Origin: Aquimarina latercula DSM 2041
Lineage (GTDB): Bacteria; Bacteroidota; Bacteroidia; Flavobacteriales; Flavobacteriaceae
NCBI RefSeq assembly: GCF_000430645.1
Contig: NZ_KE387185.1
Coordinates: forward strand, 1,027,780-1,091,779
DNA length: 64,000 nucleotides
Direction: 5' to 3'
Each line of letters opens with the position of its first letter. The first letter of the stretch is position 1. The notes beneath the pieces are model-generated. The model did not search any database. It was not told the origin of the DNA and was given only the letters and a program-made list of their open reading frames with translations. The translations under genes and the position numbers were made by a program. Below, piece after piece: positions 7,968 to 17,300 of this stretch.

Positions 7968-8798
7968 ATGGAAACAATCAACGAATGGAAAGATCTCACA
8001 TTTCAATCATTAACTGCAATGGGAGAAAAAATTATGTCAACATTGCCTAACATACTAGGGGCTATCATTATTTTAATTATAGGATGGTTGATCACTAAAC
8101 TAGTCGTTTTCTTATTAAAGAAAGTACTCAAGTTTGCCCGTTTGGATAAATTGACTGAAAAGGTGAACGATATGAACTTATTTGGTAAAACAGATATTAA
8201 ATTTAAAGTAACCAATGCAATTGTAGTATTTGTAAAATGGATTATGTTCCTAGTGTTTTTAATTATTGCAGCGGATATTATGAAGTGGGATATTGTATCT
8301 AAAGAAATAGGGAACTTATTAAGGTATTTACCAAGACTTTTTAGTGCTATAGCTTTGTTTATGGTTGGGATTTATATTGCAAAGTTTGTAAAAAAAGCCA
8401 TTCATGGTTTTTACAAGTCATTTGATTTGGGTGGAGCAAAAATTATAAGTAGCCTGGTATTCTATATTATTGCCATTATTATAACTATCACTGCTCTTAA
8501 TCAGGCTGGTATCGACACTACTGTTGTAACTAATAACGTAACGATTATATTAGGTGCTTTCTTGTTGGCTATATCTATCGCATTTGGATTAGGTTCAAGA
8601 GAGATTATTGGAGATCTATTACGTTCTTTTTACACTCGAAAAAATTATGAAGTTGGTGATACCATAAAACTCGGAGAAATAGAAGGAACTATTGAATCTA
8701 TTGATAATATATGTGTGACTTTAGACACTTCTAAAGAGAAAATTATACTTCCAATAAAAGATGTGGTCGAGAATAAAGTTACAGTTATAAAAAAATAA
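7968..8798 (+). CDS. MscS-superfamily channel with N-terminal TM-helix repeats (CmpX-like)
   Basis: The 276-residue protein has an N-terminal transmembrane helix (ILGAIIILIIGWLITKLVVF), two further paired helices around 80-100 and 115-145, then an MscS pore-type helix with AFGLGSREIIGDLL and a small beta domain (YEVGDTIKLGEIEGTIESID). TM-helix repeats before a short MscS beta domain are typical of CmpX-like proteins. It lacks the large C-terminal cage of E. coli MscS. It is third in the sigma-2 unit, which ties turgor or ion leak directly to the sigma factor. It would act in the inner membrane as a small-conductance, tension-gated pore. Confidence 0.85.
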   Translation: METINEWKDLTFQSLTAMGEKIMSTLPNILGAIIILIIGWLITKLVVFLLKKVLKFARLDKLTEKVNDMNLFGKTDIKFKVTNAIVVFVKWIMFLVFLIIAADIMKWDIVSKEIGNLLRYLPRLFSAIALFMVGIYIAKFVKKAIHGFYKSFDLGGAKIISSLVFYIIAIIITITALNQAGIDTTVVTNNVTIILGAFLLAISIAFGLGSREIIGDLLRSFYTRKNYEVGDTIKLGEIEGTIESIDNICVTLDTSKEKIILPIKDVVENKVTVIKK

Positions 8799-8992
8799 CA
8801 GAAGCTTTGAAATAACGAAATGATAGAATTGTCGATTGGGTTTTTTAAACAACAAAAAAACAAATCATAGAGCAAATGTAATTTGTTACCTACCCAATTG
8901 CTTTTCTATCTTTTTAGTTAGTACCCAAAAATATAAATCAAGTGGCCTATTGAACAGATAAAATCATTCATTTTTATTAAAAACTAAGCTGT

Positions 8993-9793
8993 ATGAAAGG
9001 AATACTATTCATTTTAATTTTTATGATTGTTTTAAATATATCTGCCCAAGAAAGTAAGTTTTACAGCAGTTATAGTGAGCTAGGTACAATTAGGAGTATT
9101 GAGGTAAGTGATAATCTATCGGTTTTTCTATATCCTTCAAGTTTTAACGGGATTTCAATCAGATGTGATAAGCGATTAAAAGATATTGTAAAATCAGACT
9201 TTCAAAATAATAGATTAAAGCTATACACTTTACAAAAAAACAGCTATGCAAATACTGCCGAAATCATCATTTATTTGAAAAGTGTTAAGGAGTTAAAACT
9301 TTATGATCAAGCCATCATAAAATCCAAAAAAGCAATCATAAGCGATACACTAAAAATAAACGTCTTAGAAAAAAACTTCTATGATTTGATCAGTAAGACT
9401 AAGGTGTTTTCTTTTAGATCTAACGGAACAAGTGAGGGTGATTTAAATATCGAGAGCAATACAGCAGATTTTGAGTTAAATGGCTCGACAATGTTACATG
9501 CGACTCTAAAAGCTGATCAAGTTACTATAGAACAATCTGATAATGCAATTGTAGAACTTATAGGAGAAACAAAACTATTAGAAGCAGAAATTAATAATAC
9601 TTCAATCCTTCGAGCAAGAAACCTAAAAGCAGAAGAAGTAATTATCAATTCATTTAACTCTTCAGCGATTCAACTATATGCTAAAAACAAATTAACAATA
9701 CAAGGTAAAGGCAATGCTAAGGTGTATGTGTCTGGTAATCCAAAAAAAATTGATACTTTGTCTATGAATAAAAAAACAAAGATTATTTTTTGA
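8993..9793 (+). CDS. Secreted GIN/DUF2807-domain protein
   Basis: This 266-residue protein has a signal peptide (MKGILFILIFMIVLNISAQ, cut after SAQ) followed by a beta-helix-like region with regular NxxxLxxxLKADQVTIEQSDNAxV spacing, typical of the GIN/DUF2807 putative adhesin domain. It parallels the protein at 11454 (both end in YVYGNP- or VYVSGNPK-type motifs). The domain is common in Bacteroidota periplasmic and surface proteins; the function is unknown. The bestrophin gene follows after 27 bases, so the two may form an operon. The sequence 50 bases upstream has only a weak likeness to the sigma box. Confidence 0.8.
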   Translation: MKGILFILIFMIVLNISAQESKFYSSYSELGTIRSIEVSDNLSVFLYPSSFNGISIRCDKRLKDIVKSDFQNNRLKLYTLQKNSYANTAEIIIYLKSVKELKLYDQAIIKSKKAIISDTLKINVLEKNFYDLISKTKVFSFRSNGTSEGDLNIESNTADFELNGSTMLHATLKADQVTIEQSDNAIVELIGETKLLEAEINNTSILRARNLKAEEVIINSFNSSAIQLYAKNKLTIQGKGNAKVYVSGNPKKIDTLSMNKKTKIIF

Positions 9794-9820
9794 AACCTAT
9801 TAAAACCTAAACATATATAA

Positions 9821-10711
9821 ATGATTACTAATAAGCGAATTCCACTGAGCTACCCATTAGGTCTTATAAAATGGGATTTATTATTCACTATTATTTTCTC
9901 AACTATCATTCATTTTTTATCCCGAGAGATTATCAATTTTAGCCTTCCGATAGGTGTAGGTGCTTTTTTAGGTACTGCCATAGCACTTATTTTATCTTTT
10001 AAGCTCAGTCAATCCTATGATAGATGGTGGGAAGCCAGAAAAATTTGGGGAGCGATTGTTAACGATTCACGATCACTGATCATCCAGATACTCAACCTTA
10101 ATATCAAGAGGATAGAAAGTGAAACTGTAGAAAAAATAGCGTATCGGCAAATCTTTTGGTGTTATTCTCTTGGTCAAAATTTAAGAAAAAAAGATGCTTT
10201 AAAAGATGCGATACATTATATTTCTAAAGATGAGTTGGAAAAGATACACACGCATAAAAATATCCCTCTGGTTTTACTTAATAATCATTCGTCTGATATT
10301 CGGAAATTACACCAAGACAAGTACATTAATGACTACCAACAAACTCAAATAGATAGTACTATTGTAAGGTTAACAGCTTCTATGGGGATGGCGGAACGCA
10401 TCAAAAACACTATTTTCCCAAAACCTTATCGACTTACTTTACAGTTTTTTATTTATCTTTTTGTAGTGATATTAGCATTTTCCCTAACAGAATTAGACAG
10501 TCTTATCGAAATTCCAATTTTGGTTTTAATTGCACTGCCCTTTTTTTTATTAGAAAAAATCGCATTGAATATGCAAGATCCTTTTGAAAATAAACCTACA
10601 GATACTTCTGTGACTAGTATAGCAAGAACAATAGAGATAAACATAAAGGAAATCTTGGAAGAAAAAAATATACCTGAGCCTTTAACATCTGATACGTTTT
10701 ATATTCTTTAA
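9821..10711 (+). CDS. Bestrophin-family ion channel (UPF0187)
   Basis: The 296-residue membrane protein carries the bestrophin signature: LSFKLSQSYDRWWEARKIWG followed by IVNDSRSL, preceded by two membrane helices and followed later by paired helices (FFIYLFVVILAFSL, then IPILVLIALPFFLLEKIALN) and the QDPFEN motif. Bacterial bestrophins form pentameric cation or anion channels in the inner membrane. Its likely role here is ion leak or volume control alongside the MscS genes. It lies 27 bases behind a GIN-domain gene and is followed by a stem-loop. Confidence 0.92.
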   Translation: MITNKRIPLSYPLGLIKWDLLFTIIFSTIIHFLSREIINFSLPIGVGAFLGTAIALILSFKLSQSYDRWWEARKIWGAIVNDSRSLIIQILNLNIKRIESETVEKIAYRQIFWCYSLGQNLRKKDALKDAIHYISKDELEKIHTHKNIPLVLLNNHSSDIRKLHQDKYINDYQQTQIDSTIVRLTASMGMAERIKNTIFPKPYRLTLQFFIYLFVVILAFSLTELDSLIEIPILVLIALPFFLLEKIALNMQDPFENKPTDTSVTSIARTIEINIKEILEEKNIPEPLTSDTFYIL

Positions 10712-10733
10712 AAAACTAGTACAAACTAGTTTT
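10712..10733. terminator. Stem-loop terminator after bestrophin gene
   Basis: AAAACTAGT (10712-10720) pairs with ACTAGTTTT (10725-10733) around a 4-base loop, with GCGTTTTT behind it. It sits between convergent genes and may serve both. Confidence 0.6.
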
Positions 10734-10765
10734 GCGTTTTTGTAAAGCTTTTGTAAAAGAAAAAT

Positions 10766-11341
10766 TTAATCTTCATTTTCATTTTTTATAGGGTCAGTAA
10801 TCTGATCATTGGTAACGATCTCATCTTCATCTAAAATCTGTATCCCTTTCTGTATGACAAGAGAATTTGGAAGTGATATTTTTTGTCCATTGTCTGTTTT
10901 TATAAAAAAGTAAAAACCTGTAATGTCTTTAACCTCTCCTGTCCAGTCAAAATCTTTATCTAATATTCGAATTCGATCACCAATTCGTACTGGATGGCTA
11001 AAAAATAGAATTACACTAGCAGTAAGATTTGATAGAATAGACCATTGTGCAAAAAAACCAACTCCTAGTACTGCAAGTATAGAGGATACAAATACTGAGA
11101 ATTGTTTTAAATCAACTCCCCAGATTAATGAAAGTATTAGTGCTGTAAACAGATAAATAAAGAGATAACTTAAATTAAAAATTATTTTTCTTCTATTGAC
11201 CTCAATAGATCTCACAAAACTAAATTTTCTGATGGCACTTTTTGTAATCAATATAACGATTACCATAAAAGCCATAAGTATCAAAGTATAAAGTAATTCT
11301 TCTTTATAAGCTAATAGATTCATTGAATTTTTATTTTTCAC
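10766..11341 (-). CDS. Short MscS-superfamily protein
   Basis: The 191-residue protein has two or three membrane helices (LLYTLILMAFMVIVILI, then FNLSYLFIYLFTALIL) before the MscS pore helix, here LGVGFFAQWSILSNLTASVI, and a beta domain with HPVRIGDRIRILDKDF. It is shorter than E. coli MscS (286 residues) and lacks the C-terminal alpha/beta cage; it ends in an acidic tail. I see no sigma box on the minus strand upstream. It is one of seven MscS-type proteins in the window and probably a small channel or a subunit that modulates others. Confidence 0.85.
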   Translation of the reverse strand: MKNKNSMNLLAYKEELLYTLILMAFMVIVILITKSAIRKFSFVRSIEVNRRKIIFNLSYLFIYLFTALILSLIWGVDLKQFSVFVSSILAVLGVGFFAQWSILSNLTASVILFFSHPVRIGDRIRILDKDFDWTGEVKDITGFYFFIKTDNGQKISLPNSLVIQKGIQILDEDEIVTNDQITDPIKNENED

Positions 11342-11377
11342 AAAAGTAGATCATATTTAAATAAAATTATAAAAAAA

Positions 11378-11402
11378 GTGACCTGTTAAAAAAAGTGGTG
11401 TC
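11378..11402 (+). promoter_or_regulatory. ECF-type sigma box
   Basis: GTGACC (11378-11383), 14-base A-rich spacer, GTGTC (11398-11402) followed by TTA; 51 bases before the GIN-domain gene at 11454. Confidence 0.78.
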
Positions 11403-11453
11403 TTAATTATTGTAACGTCATAAAAACTGACATAATTTAAACATAAAAATAAA

Positions 11454-12281
11454 ATGAAAAAAATAACACTATTCATCGTATTACTATCTATTACTACAAT
11501 TTCTTTTGCACAAAAGAAACCAAAAATAAAAGGAAATAAAGTGGTTACTGAATTAAGTAAAGAGATTTTCGAAAACTTCAATGCTATAGAAATTGATGAT
11601 GCTTTAGAAGTAAATTTAACTCAAACGGGAGAAAACAGCTATTTTATAAAGACAGATGAAAACTTATTAGATATTGTTCAATTCTCGGTTCGAGATAGTA
11701 TTTTGAAAATATATACGACCAACAGAATTGTAAGTAGTAAAAAACTAGAGATTAGTTTGAATGTTAAAGAGATAAAACATCTTATTCTTAAAAATGATGC
11801 AAAGGTGGAAGGTACAGGTCGATTTAATTCTGATAAACTGTATTTAAGTGGTTATAATTCTAGTCGTTTTGATTTGGATGTAAAGGCAGATGATGTTATT
11901 ATTACGCTACAACGTGATGCTGGTGGGAAAATTAAAGTAAAATCTAAAAACACCACTATCATTATGAACGATAGAACAGATCTTAAAGCTTATGTAATAG
12001 CAGATAAAACTCGTGTAACTCAAACAAAATCATCAGAATTAAGTTTAGATGGTGATTCAGATTATGCAGCATTTAACCTCAAGGATTCCGCTAAGTTAGA
12101 AGCTAAGAAAATGAAAGTGTCATCTGTTGATTTATATACCTCTAACTCATCCGACCTATATGTTCATGCAAGTAAAAATCTGGAGATTTATGCACAAGGA
12201 AAAAGCAATGTGTATGTATACGGTAATCCAAAGATTGATGTTAAAGGACTAACGGATAAATCTAAGATCATTAAGAAGTAG
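11454..12281 (+). CDS. Secreted GIN/DUF2807-domain protein
   Basis: This is a 275-residue protein with a signal peptide (MKKITLFIVLLSITTISFAQ) and a beta-helix region of the GIN/DUF2807 type, with rungs such as LILKNDAKVEGTGRF and LYLSGYNSSRFDLDV. Near its end YVYGNPKID matches the paralogue at 8993. A direct sigma box lies 51 bases upstream. Location is periplasm or outer membrane; GIN domains are described as putative adhesin heads with no assigned chemistry. An intrinsic terminator follows. This paralogue, unlike the one at 8993, is clearly in the box-controlled set. Confidence 0.83.
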   Translation: MKKITLFIVLLSITTISFAQKKPKIKGNKVVTELSKEIFENFNAIEIDDALEVNLTQTGENSYFIKTDENLLDIVQFSVRDSILKIYTTNRIVSSKKLEISLNVKEIKHLILKNDAKVEGTGRFNSDKLYLSGYNSSRFDLDVKADDVIITLQRDAGGKIKVKSKNTTIIMNDRTDLKAYVIADKTRVTQTKSSELSLDGDSDYAAFNLKDSAKLEAKKMKVSSVDLYTSNSSDLYVHASKNLEIYAQGKSNVYVYGNPKIDVKGLTDKSKIIKK

Positions 12282-12313
12282 ATATCATCTATAACGCTTC
12301 GTATTACGATTAC

Positions 12314-12342
12314 AGTGCTTCCAGTTTTGGAGGCACTTTTTT
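12314..12342 (+). terminator. Rho-independent terminator
   Basis: AGTGCTTCC and GGAGGCACT form a stem around AGTTTT, followed directly by a T run. It ends the GIN-domain transcript just where the convergent UspA gene stops. Confidence 0.75.
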
Positions 12343-13180
12343 AGTTTAATTCCTGTAATATTAATAAAGGAACGGGGCTATTAAAACTCATTTTATCCAC
12401 AACGTCTTCTTCTACTAATCTTTGAAAGAAATTATACTTATGATGTACTAATGCTATTAAGTCGCTTTCGGTTTGTTTTGCAAAATCCTTTAAAGCCTCA
12501 GTCTCTGTAGTTTCTACATCAATTTTACAGAAGATATAATCTAAATCTTTAAACACATTTTTAAGCAATTCTCGATTCTCTTTTTGCTTTTCTGTAAGAT
12601 ATTCTTCTTGCATAACTCTGGCGATATTTATTTTTGCCGTATTGGATGTTGCTATATCTATTAGTGGTTTTAATTCATCTTTAAAAAAGGTTCTTTTAAA
12701 ATTAGTGGAGAATGCAATCAATGATGGCTTTTTTGCTACAAAACTTTGCGGTACTACTATAATTGGACAATTATCAACTCCATTAATTACTTTTACCGCA
12801 TTACTTCCCAGAAAAACCTCTTTAGCCCCTTTAGCTCCTTTAGTTCCCATAACAATGAATTCTATATTTTTAGAAACTACCGTAGCATTGATGGCTTTGA
12901 CAAGGGCGTTCTTTTTCAATACCATCTCAAAATGGTGGTTAACGTTCTCATTTTCTTTATTCGCTATATTTATAAAATCCTTCAAACTTTCTTCAGACTC
13001 ATCAGACATTTCATTCAGCATGGCATCATTCTTCTCTTCACTAACAAGATTAGAAGGATTACTGATGTATACATTTAATAAAAAAAACGTGCAATGTTCA
13101 TTGTCAAATAAAGATTTGGCATACTGCAAAGCGTTATACGAATTATCTGAAAAATCGATGGGTATTAGGACTCGTTTCAT
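12341..13180 (-). CDS. Tandem universal stress protein (UspA family)
   Basis: The 279-residue protein has two Usp domains. The first (1-144) starts MKRVLIPIDFSDNS and keeps the ATP-binding pattern G-2x-G-9x-G-[ST], with G112, G115, G125 and S126 in MGTKG followed by LGSNAVKVI. The second half (about 150-279) lacks that motif and is probably a degenerate partner domain that ends LVEEDVVDKMSFNSPVPLLIL. Usp proteins help cells persist under stress and respond to ATP or nucleotides in the cytoplasm. No sigma box is seen on its strand, but it is surrounded by box-controlled units. Confidence 0.9.
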   Translation of the reverse strand: MKRVLIPIDFSDNSYNALQYAKSLFDNEHCTFFLLNVYISNPSNLVSEEKNDAMLNEMSDESEESLKDFINIANKENENVNHHFEMVLKKNALVKAINATVVSKNIEFIVMGTKGAKGAKEVFLGSNAVKVINGVDNCPIIVVPQSFVAKKPSLIAFSTNFKRTFFKDELKPLIDIATSNTAKINIARVMQEEYLTEKQKENRELLKNVFKDLDYIFCKIDVETTETEALKDFAKQTESDLIALVHHKYNFFQRLVEEDVVDKMSFNSPVPLLILQELN

Positions 13181-13256
13181 AGTTAAGACTAGTTATAGGA
13201 AGAAATTTTTCTATTACTAGATAAAAATAGTAAAATATAACTTCAAAAAGTAGAAA

Positions 13257-13281
13257 GTGACTTTTTTTTAGAAGTAGTGTC
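13257..13281 (+). promoter_or_regulatory. ECF-type sigma box
   Basis: GTGACT (13257-13262), 14-base spacer, GTGTC (13277-13281) followed by TTA; 40 bases before the gene at 13322. Confidence 0.78.
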
Positions 13282-13321
13282 TTAACTATTGTAAAGGAAA
13301 AAAAATCTTTTTATAAATATC

Positions 13322-14203
13322 ATGATATATCTAAAGCTAAAATGTTTTATACCACTATTCTTGTGTTCATTTTTAGTGTCAGGACAACTTAGTGACTTAG
13401 CCAAATTAGATTACACACTACTACCCTCTGGGGGAAATAAAACAGAATATAGCCGTGTAAGAGCATTATTTAATTATCCAATAAAATTAAATACAAAAAA
13501 CAGCTCCTATCTTATTGTAGGTTTAGATTATAGTAAAATTGGTACGGTATTTACAGAAGAAACTACTTTTGATTACAGTAGCTTAGAGGATTTTCAATTA
13601 TTAGATTTAAATATAGGGTACACCACTAAATTGAAAAATAATTGGCGAATAGGTGTACGTATGACTCCAGGTATAAGCACAAATGCTTCGATTAATGATT
13701 GGAGATCAAGTACCATAAACCTTTCTGGGATGCTTGTTTTTTTAAAAGAAAAAAAAGAAGTAGTAAAGCCTTGGAAGTTAATTCTTGGGGTATCATATTC
13801 TGCAAATAGAGGATTTCCATTTCCCTTGCCTTTCATTAGTTACAATAAAAAGTTTCACCCAAATTGGGCATATAATATTGGAGTGCCTAAATCTAATTTA
13901 CAATACCATTTTAATGATAGACATAAGCTTAAATTATATGCAGAATTGGATGGATTTACAGGAAATCTAAGCGAAGGGTTGCTGTTAGAAAATAATAACG
14001 TTGCTCATAGCGTTAATATATCTCTAATCGTGGGAGGATTACACTATGAATATTACATCACTAAACGCCTTCAGTTATATGCTCGTACAGCTTATATTTT
14101 GAGAAATAATACCAGCTTACGAGATCGGGACAGAGAAAGAATTCAAGAACTTGATACTAATAACTTGTTGTATCTACGAACTGGAATTCGATTAAAGATT
14201 TAA
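13322..14203 (+). CDS. Outer-membrane beta-barrel-like protein (DUF6268-type)
   Basis: This 293-residue protein has a signal peptide (LKCFIPLFLCSFLVSGQ) and alternating hydrophobic and polar strands such as LIVGLDYSKIGTVF and WRIGVRMTPGIS, with a final strand YLRTGIRLKI, consistent with an outer-membrane barrel. The length and pattern recall the DUF6268 family of Bacteroidota; this is recall only. It stands alone behind a sigma box. A barrel under an ECF sigma factor would fit envelope remodelling or outer-membrane permeability under stress. Confidence 0.68.
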   Translation: MIYLKLKCFIPLFLCSFLVSGQLSDLAKLDYTLLPSGGNKTEYSRVRALFNYPIKLNTKNSSYLIVGLDYSKIGTVFTEETTFDYSSLEDFQLLDLNIGYTTKLKNNWRIGVRMTPGISTNASINDWRSSTINLSGMLVFLKEKKEVVKPWKLILGVSYSANRGFPFPLPFISYNKKFHPNWAYNIGVPKSNLQYHFNDRHKLKLYAELDGFTGNLSEGLLLENNNVAHSVNISLIVGGLHYEYYITKRLQLYARTAYILRNNTSLRDRDRERIQELDTNNLLYLRTGIRLKI

Positions 14204-14252
14204 CCGGATCAAAAAGAAAAATAAGATTGGACATTGAAGGTATATGAAATAG

Positions 14253-14260
14253 TATATTTG
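14253..14260 (+). promoter_or_regulatory. Housekeeping -7 element (TATATTTG) before tamB
   Basis: TATATTTG matches the Bacteroidota TAnnTTTG -7 consensus, with TTGG about 22 bases upstream. It lies 44 bases before the TamB start and suggests that tamBA is read by the primary sigma factor, not by the ECF box. Confidence 0.5.
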
Positions 14261-14304
14261 CCCCCTAAAACCTTTTTACAATTCCATAGTGATTTAAAAA
14301 GTAT

Positions 14305-17300
14305 ATGACTATTTCTAAGAAGAAGAAAAAATATCGAATACTGAGTGTCTTAAAGAAAATAACTGTCGGGTTGTTTCTTTTTTTTATTACTCTTGTGCTA
14401 TTCATAAGAAGTCCTTGGGGACAAGATCTTATTATTAGTAAAGCTACAGCATATATTTCTGGTAAAACCAAAACAAAAGTTGAGATTGAAAAATTGTATA
14501 CATCCTTTTCTGGAAATATCTTATTAAAGGGACTTTACCTTGAAGATCAGAAAGGAGACACCCTTTTATATACAAACCATCTTGAAGCCTCTGTTGGATT
14601 GCTCTCACTTATAAGAGGGGAAGAAATCAACATAAAATCTTTGGATTGGGATGGGTTAACGGCACGTGTATATAGAAATGATACTATTACTGATTATAAC
14701 TTTAACTTTTTGATAGAAACCTTTTCAGAAGAGGATACTAAGGTAAGTACGGTTTCATCGGATACCCCAAACATTTCCCTTGGAAGGATTAATTTCACGA
14801 ATTTTGATATCCGCTTTAAGGACTCAGTGCTAGGTATAGAAAGTTCTCTAAAACTGAATGATTTTAGTCTAAAAACTAATGAGATTGACTTGGAAAGGAT
14901 GTTATTTGATATTGAAGAAATAGAATTGTCAAATTCTAAAGTTGATTTTAAACAAACCAAATCTCCTCCTGAATCGGCTGATAAAGAAGCTACGTCACTT
15001 CCCATTTTAAAAATTGAAACTTTTAAAATCAAAAATACAACAGCTTCTTATAATTCATTACCTGAGGATTTAGAATTTAAAGTGACCATTGGAGATTTTA
15101 GTTTAGAAGCACCAATTCTAAACCTTGCAGAACAGAACATTGAATTACAGAATTTGATACTTGCTGATTCCGATATACATCTAAAGAGTATCACTTCAAA
15201 AATGGATACTAACTCTTCTACCACTTCCAAAATATTTGAATGGCCACAATGGAACATTAAAGCCAAAAACATAGCACTCTCTAATACAAATATAACTGCT
15301 AAAACAGGAAATATACCCTCCAAAAAAGGGGTGTTTAATCCTGACCAAGTAGCGCTACAAAAACTGGGTTTAACAATAAAGGATGTATCTTATACTTCTG
15401 GACAAGTTAATGCAGCTATTGAAAATATTACTTTTTATGAACGAAGTGGTTTTTATTTAGAAACTTTAAGTGCTCATATAGACATAAACAAGACTTCATT
15501 TTCGCTTACAAAGCTAAAACTATTAACCAATAGTAATAGGCTCATTGGTGCTATACAGCTAAAATATAATACTATAGATAGTCTGCTAAAAAAGCCAGAG
15601 CAATCACAAATAGTTGTTTCTATTCCTGATTTTGTAATCAACCCTAAAGATGCTTATTATTTTCAACCAGCCCTGAAAAAAAATGTTTACATAGATGCTC
15701 TTACACAAAAAGACCTTACGGGTACATTACAACTTAAAGGGATCTTAGGTGATTTAGAAATACCAAAAACTAATTTAAAATGGGGGGCTTCGACTACTGT
15801 TTTCATTGATGGAAAAATAAAGAACCTCCCTAAAACAGATACACTGGAATTGGAAGTAGATCAATTTGACTTCAGATCCGCAAGGGAGGATGTTTTAGCT
15901 TTTGTAAAAGAAGAGGATTTAGATATTTCTATTCCTGAAACCATTCAACTCCAAGGAAAATTAACCGGCAATGCTAATGATTTTGCAGCAAATGCCACAC
16001 TAAAAATTCCCGAAGGATCTATTACTATTGATGGAAAATTTAAAAATATAAGTCATATAGGTTTTGATGGCAATATAGATGTGCAAAATTTACAACTAGG
16101 TAAGATTCTTACTAATGATAAGTTGGGTACTTATAGTTTCACAACCGAACTTAATGCAAAAGGAAAAAACCTGAACACATTGGATGGAAAACTAACAACT
16201 AATTTCAGAAAATTAGAGTTTAATTCGTATGATTTTGCTAGTTTAAAATTGTCAGGTAATATTCAAAACGGAAAAGGAACTGTTGATTTGAATTTTAAGG
16301 ACGAACATTTGGATTTTGAAATGGTTACTAATGTTGAACTAGATAGTGTATCTTCAAAAACTCATTCCACATTAAATGTAAAAGGAGTGAATTTTAAAGC
16401 ACTTGGGCTAACTGAAGAAGACATCAGAACGAAATTTAACTTCATTTCTAATTTTCAAGGAAACCTATCAGAATTTAAATTTGATGGCGCATTGACAGAG
16501 GCTATTGCTGTAAAAAATAAGAAACCTTATATACTTGGAGATATTTTCTTGAATGCTGATATCTCTAAAGATACTACTGCTGTATCGATACAAAGTAATC
16601 CCTTAGAGGCTACGTTACTTTCTAATACAGATCCATCCAAATTAATTTCAGAATTACAGCAGCAATTCAATCAATACTTAGAAAAACCTCAAATTTCAAC
16701 TATAGCCGATAGTACAGCTATCTTTGCTACCAAACTAAAACTAAAGGCGACTTTAAGACAAGCTCCTATTTTGAAAGATTTATTTCTTCCACAATTAGAT
16801 CGGTTAGATCCTGTAATAATGACTGTTGGTTTCAATGGAGGTGATAGCACATTGAATGTTAATGTAACTGCGCCATACATTGAATATAATGGTAGTAAAA
16901 TGGAAAATCTTAGCGCTATCTTAGATACAGAAAAAGAAAAATTAATATTTGATTTTGGGTTGAATAGCTTATCTACAGGTGTCATTGATGTAGCTCAAAT
17001 ACAATGGAAAGGAAATCTAAAAGATAATATATTACAAACGGATTTTAGTGCATTTGATAAAGACGAAACGCTATTTCATATTGCCTCAGAGATTCAGAAA
17101 GAAAAAGATACTATTGTTTTCCATATACATCCTTCTGATTTAATTATCAATAAACAAAACTGGACTATTCCTGTTAAAAATAGCATACGTTTTGCTAAGG
17201 ATTTCTTGAGTTTTAATGATTTCGTACTTTCTCAAAATGGGCAAGAAATTTTAGTGAGTACTACGTTTCCAGAAAAAACAATGGAGCATATAGGTTTTGG

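Noticed and set aside
8942..8966. A box-like GTGGCC upstream of the GIN-domain gene at 8993
   Set aside because: GTGGCC differs from GTGAC[C/T], and 14 bases further the sequence is AATCA, not GTGTC; without the second box it is not counted.
12642..13220. Long plus-strand ORF opposite the UspA gene
   Set aside because: It is an antisense shadow of a clear Usp coding region and its product has no motif.
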